A stretch of 64,000 nt of DNA, from assembly GCA_963082875.1 (NCBI GenBank), contig OY720097.1:1054001-1118000 (forward strand), written 5' to 3'. This document shows, piece after piece, positions 1 through 12,112 of the stretch. Source of the DNA: Corella eumyota. Lineage: Eukaryota; Chordata; Ascidiacea; Phlebobranchia; Corellidae. The translations under genes and the position numbers were made by a program. The notes under the pieces were generated by a model. The model worked only from the letters and a program-made list of their open reading frames with translations, did not search any database and had not been told where the DNA came from. Within the stretch, counting starts at the first letter, position 1; each line of letters starts with the position of its first letter.

Positions 1-220
1 CTCACTGCTCTCATGCTGTAGTGCCCTTAAGTAAGACACTATAAACAGTATGAACTCCTGCTGACCCAGCAGTTAATCAGCAGCTTAATTATCGGGCAAT
101 TATAATCTATAATATCCCAAATTGCTACAGGCAACTCGAGACTGGGTCGGAGTAACTGTTGTTACTTTATGTTTAAAGCGCGCATTCGACTTTCCCACAT
201 CGAGGATAAAGATATATACA
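1..220 (+). repeat. tRNA-derived SINE (family A), cut by window edge
   Basis: The tRNA-like head is missing at the left edge. The body is complete: the CATGCTGTAGTGCCC segment, the AATTATCGGGCAATTATAA segment, and the tail CAACTCGAGACTGGGTCGGAG ending in CATCGAGGATAAAGATATA. It is the same family as the full copy at 20388-20670. It lies 3' of the last visible SLC6 exon, so it is probably in that gene's next intron. Confidence 0.85.
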
Positions 221-224
221 TTAA

Positions 225-355
225 AATGTTAGGTAGTAGGAACATGTTTAAGCTATCTGTAAGCGCCGGGCTCAAATCGAATAGTGAAGCATTGGTGTGG
301 CACGAACCCAAAACCTTTCGAATCTTAATTCGATGTCATTAACGGTAAACTCTAC
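225..355 (-). repeat. SINE family B fragment
   Basis: Diverged copy of a second tRNA-like repeat. Read on the minus strand it has a head with a B-box-like GGTTCGTGCC and a body ending at AGCTTAAACATG. It resembles the clearer copies at 2300-2445 and 5625-5755. Confidence 0.6.
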
Positions 356-607
356 TAGACCATATTTTAATATTTAATAATTTGAACCTATCTCAAAGTT
401 TACTTTAAAATGGAAAGATTAATTATTATAAATAGTTGAAATCAAACTTAAACCTTAGCAATTACTAAAATACGCAAAACAGTACTACATTACTGCAGCG
501 GTAACCGAACTTAAAACATTCACAACACCTTTGCACTTTAAAACCTACAGCATGCCAAAAGTTGGAATCAAACTCAGAACCTGTTACAGTTTAAACAGAA
601 AACTTAC

Positions 608-3600
608 CGAGCAAAGCACTGGAGTGACATATTTCAAGCATATCTTAACATAGAAGGAAGGATAATATCCGATCATTTCTTTGATATTGTCGTAGAAATT
701 ATCAATTCCATAAACCCAGGCTATTGCTATTGATTCCATCATAGCTAGCCAAAGTAAAGCGATCCCACTAACTGCATAGTTGTTAAACAACTCAAACACA
801 TAAACCCCACCCTGCAAATAATATCCGTATTTTGATATCTTAAAAAACGTTATAATATGAAGTCAAAAATATCTTAAAACTTGTACAACTTGGGACCGGG
901 TTGGGGTAATATTATAAGGTTAATAATATTTTAAACTTGTACAACTTGGAACTGGGTTGGGGTAATATTATGAGATCAATAATATCTTAAACTTGTACAA
1001 CTTGAGACTTGGTTGGGGTAATATTATAAGGTCAATAATATTTTAAACTAGTACAACTTAAGACTTGGTTGGGGTAATATCATGAGGTCAATAATATCTT
1101 AAACTTGTACAACTTGAGACTTGGTTGGGGTAATATCATGAGGTCAATAATATTTTAAACTTGTACAACTTGAGATTAGGTTGGGGTAATATCATGAGGT
1201 CAATAATATCTTAAACTTATACATCTTGTTACTGGGTTGGGGTAATATTTAAAGTCGATAATATTTTAAACTTGTACAACTTAAGACTTGGTTGGGGTAA
1301 TATCATGAGGTCAATAATATCTTAAACTTGTACAACTTGAGACTTGGTAGCGGTAATATTATGAGGTCAATTATATCTTAAACTTGTACAACTTGGGACT
1401 GGATTGGGGTAATAATATGGGGTTAATAATATCTTAAACTTGTACAACTTGAGACTGGGTTGGGAAAATATCATGTGGTCAATAATATCTTAAACTTGTA
1501 CAACTTGGGATTGGGTTGGGGTAATATCATGGGGTTAATAATATCTTAAACTTGTACAACTTGAGACTAGGTTGGGATAATATCATGAGGTCAATTATAT
1601 AATAAAAGTGTACAAATTAAGACTAGGTCGGGGTAATAATATGAAGTCAATAATGTCTTAAACTTGTACAATTTGAGACTGGGTAAGGGTAATATTATAA
1701 GTTCTATAATATCTTAACTTTGTATAGCTCAAAACTGGGTTCAGGTAACTATTTTTAGATTGTAGATTTCCTTTATTTAAAAATAAAAGTAAATTTTTAT
1801 TTTCTTTTTACAATATTTATTTTAATTTACCTCAGTAACAAAAATTAATCCAAAGAGACAAAGAACCACACAAAAAACTCCACTCAACAATTCTCTTTTC
1901 TTTTCTAATCTTGTTGAATAATCACAAATAATTGTGATCAAACCTTCCAAGCAACAAAACTAGAAGAAATGTTCTTAAGTTATTTTTTAGTATTTAAAAT
2001 TCAGCTTATTTCTTCATCACCATTTTTTAAAGCGATATCTATATTGTATGTGTTTTTTGTATAATTTAGAAAGGGTGTGCTATTGTTACGTATTTAAGCT
2101 GTAAACGCAGGGATCAAGGAAGAACTATGTGACATTGGCGGGGCTTAAACTCCAAACCTTTCGGCGCCCTTAAAGAGTTTACTTTTGTGACGTGTTTAAG
2201 CTATCCAAAAACACCAGGTTTAAGGGCGAATAGTGTGGCATTCGTCCGGCTCGAACTTATACAACCTTGAGAGAATAGGTTTTCAATATTTTTATTAAAG
2301 AAGGATGTGCTGTTGTGACGTGTTTAAGCTCTTTGTAAACATCAGGCTTAAGGACGAATAGTGTGGCATTGGTGCGATTCGAACCCTAAACCTTTTGGCC
2401 CGTAGTTAAATGCCATAACACCAGTATACCACAGTACCAGACTCAATAAATTAACTTCCAATTTAAATATAATTACAAGCATTTGAGTGTTAAAATAACG
2501 ACATTTTTACCACAAAAAATAAAGATATCAATCTATAAAAATTATATACCTGACTATCCACAGCTAATGTCATCAACATAAGAAAAAACATGATATTCCA
2601 GAACTGAGGGAGCGGCATCATTGATAACCCAATCGGGTAAGTTACAAAGGCTAACCCAGGACCTTTGAAACAAATAAAACCATCTAGTTAATGGTGTGTT
2701 GTATGATATTAAAATTTGTGATTTTGCTGTTTTGTGAATTTTAGAATAAGGAAAGAAATTATAAAAACTGTACGAAGATTTTGTGTGTAATTAATGTTAA
2801 TTAGATTCGTGTAATTAAAGAGATTAACTGTAAACGAATTAGAAGAAGGATTGTTTTTGTTTTTGTATTTGCAAGAGAAAAACTGATTTAAAAAAGTTTC
2901 AAATAGTTTTAGAAGATTTGAAAAAGAGAATCCAAAAAACCTAGTTAAAATCTGATGGCAAAAAATTCTAAAAAAATGCTAGACCGTCTGCAAGCATCTG
3001 AAACAAACTTACTAACAAGCAGGGGAAGTCGGCTGCGGTCCGATAGGCCTCGGGTTCGAGCCGCATCAGACCCGAAACTAAAAGAGAAAATTAAATCACA
3101 CCTTCAGGCGTTATTACGAAAAAAAACAACATCCATTTTGCTTATATATTAAAATTTTACTGTTTATTTTCTTCTATATCCCAGGTAGCCACTGTTTTCT
3201 CGTGCATGCTCTGATATTGGACGGGAAAAAATTATCAAATCAACTTTATAACAAAGTTCTTTTTTTGAGTTTCAAACCAATTTTCGTTTAGTTACATCTG
3301 CTTCGGAAAAGACTTTTTCGCGCATTTTTAAAGAAATCACGTGACGGATACGTTTAACCACGTGACTAACATTGATTTGAAGTCACGTGACCAATATGAC
3401 ATTCAAAGTCACGTGACAAAAATCAATAATTTTGAAAATTTTAACTTTTTTGACCAAAATACGCCCAAAATTAAAATAGAAGCCCCTAGCGTTACATTTA
3501 ACCTTAGTATATATTCGATAACCTAACCTAACACACCTTGAAGCAGATATACATAAACGAAAGTTGGTCTTAACATAAAGCATGGAACGAAATCAACTCA

Positions 3601-6600
3601 CCTGATGCAACGACATTAGCGACGTCGATTTGAAGAACTTTTGCAAGGTTTCCGAGAACTCCGAACACCGTGAACCCGGCGAGGAATGACGTACCTGAGC
3701 ATGACGTCACCAGAACGATCGTGTGTCTATTGTTGACGTCATAAAGAATAAATTAACAGTGATTAGATATGAAAAAAAAGGTTGAATACAGCACAAAAAT
3801 GTTTATCAAAAATTAAGCACCAGATAATAAACTAATATTTAATTTTTTTCGATGTTTTTTTAGACATTTATCCTCGATGTGGGAAAGTCAACTTCAGAGC
3901 CTAAACATAGAGTAACATCAGTTACCTCGACCCAGTCTTAAGTTGACTTTGCCAGTTTGTAATATTATTAATTAAAATTGCCCAATACTTATATATAACT
4001 ATACTGCTGCTTTAGTTAAGGCTCAGCAGAAGTCTATTCCAATTATAGCGCCTTACTCAAGGACGCTACAGCATGAGAGCAGTGGAGATTAAATCCAGGA
4101 CCTCATGTAGTGATGACAAGTGTCCTAACGACTACGCCAAGCTTATGGTAAGTTTTAAACCAAATTGCAAGTTTTAATCAAAGTTATCTTACTTATAAAC
4201 GTCCATATGAAAATCGTTGTAACTTCCGAAAGCGATCAAAGCAGTGAAACAAATTGCGTAAGAATAACAAACTTGACTACCTGCTTGAACCCAGACCTAA
4301 CAACAATAAAACAACCATAATAAAAATAATACAAAAAGTTATACAATTATATTGGGTATATTAAATCAACAGCTAAGTATAAAGGAATTTAAAGCAAATA
4401 ATGTAAGAGGTCCTTGGTTTGATTCTTACTGCTGCTGGTATGTTGTGTCTATAGATAAAGTTAAAATTCTACCTCTCTAATTTGAGTCTTTACGAAAATT
4501 AAAATAGAGCATTAACTGCGCATTGTTACTTCGACAAAAGTATACCAAACTAGCCAAGAAGAAAGAACAGAAAAAGGAGCTAGTAAAAAAAAGAATGAAG
4601 AAAAAGAGAGGTAGTAATGAGTTATAGAACGGGGTAATAAAACGGTAAGTAAAATAAAAAATAAGAGAATAAAATTTAAGTTATAGACTGCAAAAATAGT
4701 TTTTTTTGGGCGTACAATTTAAATATCTTGCTTTACTATTTAAAAAAAAATTATAATTTAAACTTACATTTGGGTCTTGTAGCTTAGTAATATTGGGCTT
4801 AAGGTAATAAATTATTCCGTCTACAGCGCCATCTAGCGTGCAGCTACGAATCAACAAAACGATCAAAACGACGTACGGGAAAGTGGCAGAAAAATAAACA
4901 ACCTAAAAAAAAATTTACAAAAAAACGCAAGTTTAAAAAACACGTAATAAAATATTTTTAAAAAGAATCAAAATTTCACAAATATTCAACCTAAGTTTTA
5001 ATTATATTTAAATACAAATTCCACTTACCTTTCCAGATGACTTAACCCCTTTAAAAATACAGAAGTAAATCATGACCCATGAGGCAACCAAGCATAAAAC
5101 CATCGGCCAGTTTTCTAACGATCCAATTTCGTGGATTCCTGAAGATTTTCTTAACACGTAATTGCTGCAAAATTAAACACGTTAATACAGATGTTGGTAG
5201 AAATATATTTTAAACATTTTTTTTTCTTTATTTTTACTAATCAGAAAAGCCTAACAATAATTATACATAATAACAATAATATTTTGGGGTCTATAGTACA
5301 GTGTATATACATCTCCTTAATTAAAAATAAAACTTTTCAAAGTACACCTTTCATCTATAATAGTGTGGTATATTGGTCATGGCATCGTATTATATAGCAA
5401 ACATTTGGGGTTCAAACCGCACCAATGCCACATTATTTGACCTTGAAACCAGCGTTTACGGAAAGCTTAAAACACGTCACAACAACAAATTTTTCTCAAT
5501 AAAATAAAACCCATCATTTTAATGTGTTATGAACGAAACTTAAAGCACAATACATAGGTTACGACTAATAGAATACTTTCATCATATTCTCTTAAAGTAA
5601 TAGGTTTCATATTTTACTAAGGAGAAGTGTGCTGTTGTGACATGTTTAAGCTATCCGTAAACGTCGGGTTCAAGGGCGAATAGTGTGGCATTGGTGCGGC
5701 TCAAACCCGAAACCCTCGGCTCGTAGTCCGATGACATGACCGGACTTATACACTTTTAAACAAATAATAAACAATTCCTACTTCCAATATTCGATAATAG
5801 GTAGAACGACATCCCGTTTTGCCGAACTAGCTGAAAAGTAGACTGCGGTTTGGTTTGTGGTTAAACTTGTGAGGTTCTCGTAAGGTAAACATGAGTTAGT
5901 GTTCCACCAGTTCTCTGTAATACAAAAAAATGATTTTGTATTATTTGGTTCTAGTTAATTCTCTCTCAGACTTAACAGTCCCAAATTTATTTCCAAGAAT
6001 CGTATATTACAAGTGCCACCTACAAGAACTTGCTTATTAAAAGAAGGATGCGGAAAGTCAAAATAAATCAACCCCAAGTTAACGCTAATTTCTAGTTAAC
6101 TAATTTTGGGTTTAAAGTTTTTGTTAGTACGCAGAAACTTGATTTAAACTTGGATTAGCTTACTTTTCATTTCTGCGTAACAAACAGAAATTAAACTTGC
6201 AAATTTATCCTGGGTTTCCGTAAACTCGACTTATGCATTTGACTTCAAACTGTTTATAAAAGTTGTGTAATGAGAAAAGTTTCGTAGGTTTTAAAATTCT
6301 TAATGAAAATTCTTGTTAAAAAAAATTATTCAATTTAAAAAACAGTTGATTCGAAGTTTATAATTATTTGTTATTATACTATACAAAACAATTAATGATC
6401 ATGACGTCACTTACCACAATGCATCCATGGCAACGTAGCAGAGAAGGAATGGATGAAATAAAGAAGCGCCCAGGCCATGACTGTGATGTAATAAAGACAA
6501 GAATACAAACTTATCAGTGAACAACCAAAACCGATTCCCTATAATCAAAAAAAATTAATTTTAGTTTAAAAATTGTGGATATTAGGAATCTTTTAGTGGC

Positions 6601-9600
6601 CGCATGGTACCGTTAGTGAGCAAGTTAAACATAAACGGTAAATTTGTAAAAAGAATATAAGATATATATAATAGAGATTAGTGGACAATATAAATATATT
6701 TATATGTATATTTTAATTTATATGCCTTCAAGATAAATAAAACTACCGTTTGTGGTGCGTGGGTAAATTATCACAGGCAAATATTAGTTAAGAATTGCGA
6801 CCATATTACAACAATTAAAATGCCAATTATAGGGCAGACTATTAACTTATCTTTGCAATAATTGCGTTAAAAGTAAATTACCCAATATTTTTTTATTTAA
6901 AAAGTTAAAAAACCTATAAAAATAAGGTTTAATAAAATACTAAATAACCATGCTAAACTCTATATTATATTACATGACCAACAACGACAAAGCAGCTTCC
7001 TTTGAAAACGGAAAATATGCGACGGCGCTCACGGAAGTTTTATAACATCCTGTTATTATTAAGCTTTAAAAACATGTTTTTTAGACGAAATATTAAACTT
7101 TGAAAAATTTTAAAACCTTTATTATGTTTTATTGTTTAGTTAAACGTAATAATGCGAAATATCAACTATTGTTATTAACAATGGTGTATTTTGATTGTGA
7201 TTAATTGTTCTTTGAATAATGGAATTTTTTATTTTTTTTTGTAAGAAATTTACGATAATATTTTTAACTTTTATTTTAACAAATATTATAAAATATTAAT
7301 TTTAATAAAAATTAAATAAATTTAATGATAATTTATCAAATTTATTTTACTTTATAATGATAAATTGTTTATAGTTATCAAAACAAGCGAATAATCGCTC
7401 ACTATGACGTCATACTAGTGGAAAAATACTGGAAAAATTTGAGAGATTTTTTAAATCCTTTTTTTCCAGAAAAAATATTTTGTTAACCTCAGTTTTGGTT
7501 GGTCTTCTGATAAGAAACAAATCATACTAACGTTTTTTTAAACAATAGTGTAGTTATGTAATAATGGAAAAACGTTTTGATAAAATTGTTTTTATTTTCG
7601 TTTTTTTTATATTTTAAAGTGTTGGGTTTCTATATATTTGATTGGGTAAATTTTTGCTATTGTGACGTGTTTGAGCTATCTGTCAACGCCGGGCTCAAGG
7701 GTGAATAACGTGGCATTGGTGCGGCTCGAACCCGATACCTTTCGGTTCGTAGTTCGATACCATTTACCAAATACAATAACTAACAAAAAAATTATTTAAT
7801 TATAAAAAAATGTCTAAAAGTTGTTAAAATTTCAGTTATTCGACTTTTTAAAAATAACAAAATATAATTAACTTATTTACCGTCATTATTGGAGCTATTT
7901 TCCATGCCCCTATTGCACCTTGTCGCGTGTATTGACCAAGTGCGACCTCCATGAACAGAAGAGGGAATCCACATAAAACAGCAAATGTGATATAAGGAAT
8001 CAAAAACGCACCTTAAAATAAAATAAAATTTAAAACCATTTTTTAAAGTAAAAACTTCAGAAATAAAAATGTTGTTATTTAAAATATGGTAAATTAGACG
8101 ATTGTTATATTTAAATTTAAATGGTATATAATAGAATTAAAAAAATAAATAAATATAATGTTCTGTATATAACTAAGATATCCAATACGAAAGTTAAATA
8201 CATATTTAACCAATTCAATTTCGTTATCCTAAAATTATTATCGATATCAGAATAAAGGTATAGTTTGTTAATAAAATAAAAATAAAATAAAAATATTATA
8301 TTTATTTTTTTCTATATCTTTTTAAGGGAATAGGTTTTCAATATTTTTATTGGGTAAGGGTGTGTTGTTGTGACATCATAAAGCTATTTGTTATCCGAAA
8401 CTTTATTACTGGCTTATATTATATTTAACAATTAAATTGCAAGTACCACAGACATTTTTTAAAGGTTGTAAAGCCATTTTATGAATCAGTGTCAACCATA
8501 CTAACGTGATATATACATCGCTTACAAAATTGCAAAACTCTTTAATATAACACTTTTACTTTTTGATTATTTCTTACCTCCTCCATATTCGTAAGCTATA
8601 TAAGGAAATCTCCAAACATTTCCCAATCCAATAATCGCCCCCAACATGGAGATGAAAGAAGTTGTTTTGCTTGACCATGTGTCCCTGAATAAACAATAAA
8701 ATAAAATACATAAAAAATAATATTTTTTTTATTTTTTTCATGTAAAAATTAAAAATTGTTAAAGAGATGGTTCGGTCACGGAGTTTCTTTTTTAATTATG
8801 TTGGAATTTTTCCAACTCGCACAAGGATACGATTTTTTTTAAATTGGTCAAGTAGTTTTTGAAATAACGTAATTTGATGGTAAATATTGTAAATAGGGAA
8901 AGTCCCAACGATCGGGAGTCACGTGACGCACGACGTCATCGTCGTAAGATCATACGCTGGCAGACATAGGAAAATATTCTTATTTTGCCCTCTCTGACCC
9001 GTTTGGTTTCTTTTTTTTAATTTTTTTTTTTGCAGTAAACAAACTTAACATAAAAAGCAATATTTAGCCATATCTCTTTAAAGGCCCGTTCACACGGCGT
9101 AAGCAACGTAACGTAATGCAAGATTGCGCAATCATTTAAAATGAACAGAGTCGTTCACACGTACGAAAGTTTGCGTAAGTTACGTAAGATTTTGTAAAGT
9201 TTTGTGGCAGAAGCAAAATTTACGCAAGATTTCGTAAGCGGTATACTTTTATTAGGTATTGTTTTTTAAAATTTTAAAAAGAAATCCCTAGAACTCGTAA
9301 AGTTACGTAACGCAGCGCAACGCTACGTTACGTTACCTTGTCGTGCGAACAGGCCTTAATGGAAGTAAAATTTAAAGTATATAAAAAGTAAAATGGTAAA
9401 GTTACTAGCAAAGCACTACAATATTGAAAAAAATTAAAATCCATTTTTAATGATATTTTAACCTTTGTACCACGTTAAATAAAATATTTCCTAGAAATTT
9501 AATAAAGTTGACTTTGTACTTTAACAAAAATTAAACTAAATTTCCAATAATATTGTAAATATTTTTAAATTTTTTTGCATTTTTACTCCATTAAACAATA

Positions 9601-11869
9601 ACAATTTGAAGTTTAAAATTCCTAACTTAACTAGAAATCGCAAAAAAGTTAAGAAAAAATTATTTTTATTTAATTTTAAATTAAACTTTAAATTATTTTT
9701 TTTTCCTGTATATATATATCTTTATCCTCGATGTGGGAAAGTCGAATGTGCGACTTCAACATAGAGTAACATCATTTACTCCGACCCAGTCTCGAGTTGC
9801 CTGTGGCAGTTTGGGATATTATAGATTATAATTGCCCGATAATTAAGCTGCTGATTAAGTGCTGACTCAGCAGAAGGTTATACCGTTTATAGCGCCTTAC
9901 TCAAGGGCGCTACAGCATGAGATCAGTAGGGATTTGAACTCACGACCCCATGTGTGGTGTAGCAAGTTTTCTCACCACTACACCACGCTGCCGGTTTACT
10001 TAACAACTAATCAACGAGATAATTTTTGTTGCTAGGAAAGGACGGTTACTATATGAACAAAATTACAAAACCTGTAAATCACTGGTATACCAATTAACTA
10101 TATACGGTTAAGTTAGCGTTAAAAAATATAAATTATTTTAAATTTTGAAATTTCTAAAAAGGAAATAATTAAAAATTTTAAGTTATAAATTGATCAAATA
10201 TGTACGTTCTACTTTATTTAAAGGTTTTAAAGACATTTTTTGCAAATATGGCTGTTAAATGGTGTTTAATATAGATTAATAATTTTATTAAACAATTTTA
10301 GATTTTAAAATTAAATTTAAATTACAAATATTTAAACAAACTTAAGACAATTTAAAAATTCACAAACACATTAATTTTCGTTAAAACAACATTTGTATTT
10401 TTAAAGCAACATACAAATACATTTATTCGCTTTTATTTCCTTTATGACGTTCGTTTAATTGATTAATTTAATTTGAAACATCCGCCTAACCTAATAGTAT
10501 ACATTACTCAATGTAAATAAATGCATTCAAATAATATTAGTGTGTTTATATCAGATTTGATTCGCTAAATATGTAAAGTTATATCGTTCTGGTGGTTAGT
10601 TAGGTCTGTTAAACATATTTTTAATGTGTATGAAAACTAAATAACGCCCATTTAACATAAGATACAAAATTAACGCCCATTTAACATAAGATACAGCATT
10701 TTTCCTATTTTTCAACGCTTTTTTTTCAATTAAAGAGAAAAAGATCGCAAAATATTTAAAGCTTTACGGCTGAAAACATTTAAAATTCCACAAGATTGGT
10801 TTTAAAGGGCTTAACTTGAAATTATTCAGGCGAAACATCTCAGATTTCATGATTAAAGTTAGTGGGAAAATAAAAGCTTTTTGTGAAAACAAATTTGCCC
10901 TACTTTTCAAATATAAATTTCCCGTGTTATTAGTTACGATTTAAACGATATACAATAACATACAAAAGATAAATCATAAAAATACAAACTAACTTTATAG
11001 TTTAAAATACGACAAAGTTTTATTAATGTTTACGTACTTTTGATGTAAAAGTAATGAGACTTGAGAGCCGTAAAATTAACAATCGCATTTTTGAAATATG
11101 TTAACCTTTTGTTACATGGCAATTATAGGGTTAAACAAAATATTTAGGATCAGGGGTATTTAAATATATGTTTTAAACAACCGTTAAAGCCTAAAGGATT
11201 TGACGAAGAATATCTAGTTAAAAAACGGTGTTACTAATAACCACATAAGATCACATTAAGGACAAAACATTTACCACGCAAAACAAAAAATAAAATTAAA
11301 AAAAACGCGTAGTCTGTTTTTTTGTCTTTAGGGCAACCAAAGGAATTTCGAGCAGAAGGTTAGGACAGGGGTAAGTAAAAAGTGTCGCATTTTTGGTATT
11401 TGGTTTTTAATTAAATAACAATATCCCAGAATAAACATTCAACACGTACCTACCGTTAAAACAAACAACGCATTCTGTATAGTTTTATATGGTAATTAGT
11501 AGGACTCGTTAAAGAGTTTGTTTAAAGACCGTAAACTACTTATGATCTATATCAGTTTACTTATCATAACGTTGTCTTACCCCGCCCCCCTTAAATGTCA
11601 CATTATCTATTTTAAACAAAATTATTTAAATCTCATATTTTTGCAGATTCAATCTTTTAAACAGCGAAAAACAAAAACAAAGGTTTACTAATATAAATAA
11701 AACAAATTCTATTTTAAACACCGGTTCAACTGATTGCATTTCTACCCTTAGGCATTATAATAATAACTTTGAGCAAAAACAAAAAAACTTACCGCTTTTT
11801 GACAATCTTTTCATCTTGAAATTCCTCTTTCTTTGCACCAGTTTTAAGCAGTCCGTCAGATGCATTCAT
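608..11869 (-). CDS. Sodium/chloride-dependent SLC6 transporter, GABA/taurine/creatine type (3' end off window)
   Basis: Twelve coding exons, all in phase: 11869-11793, 8684-8578, 8011-7881, 6538-6415, 5914-5782, 5164-5029, 4902-4768, 4296-4193, 3726-3602, 2662-2550, 1959-1831, 811-608. They give 506 residues. About 100 C-terminal residues (the last membrane helices) lie beyond the left edge. The start is the ATG at 11869 ([11 protein letters not shown]). TM1 has [10 protein letters not shown] at residues 45-54, with Gly where monoamine carriers have Asp. That points to amino-acid-like substrates such as GABA, taurine, betaine or creatine. Other family marks are [38 protein letters not shown] (TM6), SGPGLAF, and [14 protein letters not shown] near the end. 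The large extracellular loop 2 holds a Cys pair (WMHC and NTNSC) and NLT and NQT glycosylation sites. Family: plasma-membrane symporters driven by Na+ and Cl-. The exact substrate cannot be read from sequence. Confidence 0.93.
855..1755 (+). repeat. 56-bp minisatellite, about 16 units, SINE-like
   Basis: About 16 tandem units with a 56-bp period, each containing a form of CTTAAACTTGTACAACTTG, then GAGACTTGGTTGGGGTAAT, then CATGAGGTCAATAATAT. It fills most of the SLC6 intron between exons 811-608 and 1959-1831. Units differ by a few bases, and the last units are the most diverged. The core matches part of the family A SINE tail. A reverse-oriented array of the same unit lies at 20925-21510. 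Confidence 0.92.
2070..2445 (-). repeat. Three stacked SINE family B pieces
   Basis: Three successive pieces of the B repeat at about 2070-2165, 2166-2275 and 2300-2445, all in one orientation. Each has the GTGACGTGTTTAAGCT end and the GTGTGGCATTGGTGCG segment. The last also has the tRNA-like head (on the minus strand GTGGTATACTGGTGTTATGG). They are separated by a short AATAGGTTTTCAATATTTTT linker, which suggests a tandem or nested array. Confidence 0.7.
3338..3415. promoter_or_regulatory. Cluster of four CACGTG E-boxes in an SLC6 intron
   Basis: CACGTG occurs at 3338, 3359, 3384 and 3410, each followed by AC or TGAC-like bases. Two copies have the full palindrome GTCACGTGAC. Spacing is 21, 25 and 26 bp, so it can also be read as a decayed tandem repeat. 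GTCACGTGAC is the classic site for bHLH-zip factors such as USF, MITF and TFEB. A role as an intronic enhancer is inference. Confidence 0.5.
3866..4146 (-). repeat. SINE family A, nearly full length
   Basis: Reverse-oriented copy in an SLC6 intron, running from TTTATCCTCGATGTGGGAAA to the decayed tRNA-like head near 4090-4146. Several head positions are mutated, so it is an older copy. Confidence 0.8.
5345..5755. repeat. Two opposed SINE family B copies
   Basis: A plus-strand copy at about 5345-5490 begins GTGGTATATTGGTCATGG and ends GCTTAAAACACGTCAC. A minus-strand copy lies at about 5625-5755. The two face each other across about 130 bp in one SLC6 intron. The minus copy is better preserved and shows the B-box-like GGGTTTGAGCC on its own strand. 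Confidence 0.7.
6655..6850 (+). repeat. Family C interspersed repeat (about 200 bp, not tRNA-derived)
   Basis: Contains AATAAAACTACCGTTTGTGG, then GTAAATTATCACAGGCAAAT, then ATTGCGACCATATTACAACA, and an AT-rich left part. Similar copies lie at 17945, 42540, 46370, 55550 and 63895. No clear terminal repeats were found, so its class (MITE or other) is open. Confidence 0.6.
7650..7765 (-). repeat. SINE family B copy
   Basis: Well-preserved B repeat: TGTGACGTGTTTGAGCTATC, then GTGGCATTGGTGCGGCTCG. The B-box GGGTTCGAGCC is intact on the minus strand. It lies in an SLC6 intron. A short tail-only fragment of the same family follows near 8330-8390. Confidence 0.7.
9082..9356 (+). mobile_element. PIF/Harbinger-like MITE, 275 bp
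   Basis: Imperfect inverted ends: AGGCCCGTTCACACG at the left, and the reverse complement of AGGCCTGTTCGCACG at the right. The flanking TAA at 9079-9081 and 9357-9359 is a perfect 3-bp target duplication, as PIF/Harbinger elements make. The ends carry several ACGTAACG-type steps, so the arms fold over about 50 bp. There is no transposase. A second copy in reverse orientation lies at 25443-25712. Confidence 0.75.
9712..9994 (-). repeat. SINE family A, full length
   Basis: Complete reverse copy, from the ATCTTTATCCTCGATGTGGG tail to the tRNA-like head ending CACCACGCTGCCGG. It is well preserved and lies in SLC6 intron 1. Confidence 0.88.
10642..10695 (+). repeat. 29-bp direct duplication
   Basis: The 25-bp stretch beginning TAACGCCCATTTAACATAAG occurs exactly at 10642 and again at 10671, giving a two-copy tandem with a 29-bp period. 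Confidence 0.85.
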
Positions 11870-12049
11870 TTTACCACAAAACAAACTATATTTTGTTCAA
11901 CTAAATAAATCTAAACGAAAATATAAATAACGTTGAATTCCTAACACTAAGGCAAAAATCAATAACGTTTCAATGGTTGTCTATTTAAATATTCCTTCTA
12001 TGTTTTCAACTTTAAAGTGTTGTACTTTGATCCCGGTTTGTACCGTTTA

Positions 12050-12112
12050 CAATAATCAATAAAAACACAACATCCTAAAACTACACATCATGCTTTTAAA
12101 CTTTACTACAAC
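12050..12112 (+). repeat. Exact 63-bp dispersed repeat, copy 1
   Basis: Starts CAATAATCAATAAAAACACA and ends CTTTACTACAAC. It is identical over 63 bases to 13159-13221, about 1.1 kb away, while the flanks differ. It lies about 180 bp upstream of the SLC6 start codon. Confidence 0.9.

Larger units (their letters stand above)
8685..11792 (-). other. SLC6 intron 1 (3.1 kb)
   Basis: The longest intron of the transporter gene. It holds a MITE (9082-9356), a family A SINE (9712-9994) and a 29-bp duplication (10642-10695). The rest is AT-rich with no coding exon I can support. First introns often carry enhancers, but none was recognised apart from a lone GTCACGTGAC near 8920. Confidence 0.6.

Noticed and set aside
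855-1755. Possible CRISPR-like array
   Set aside because: Units repeat without unique spacers, and the genome is eukaryotic; it is a minisatellite.
2955-3152. 65-codon plus-strand frame with a basic N-terminus
   Set aside because: It lies in an SLC6 intron and includes a family B-like head (CTCGGGTTCGAGCCGCATCA); no conservation or splice context supports a gene.
5191-5397. 68-codon plus-strand open frame
   Set aside because: AT-rich low-complexity intron sequence running into a family B SINE head; no protein family.
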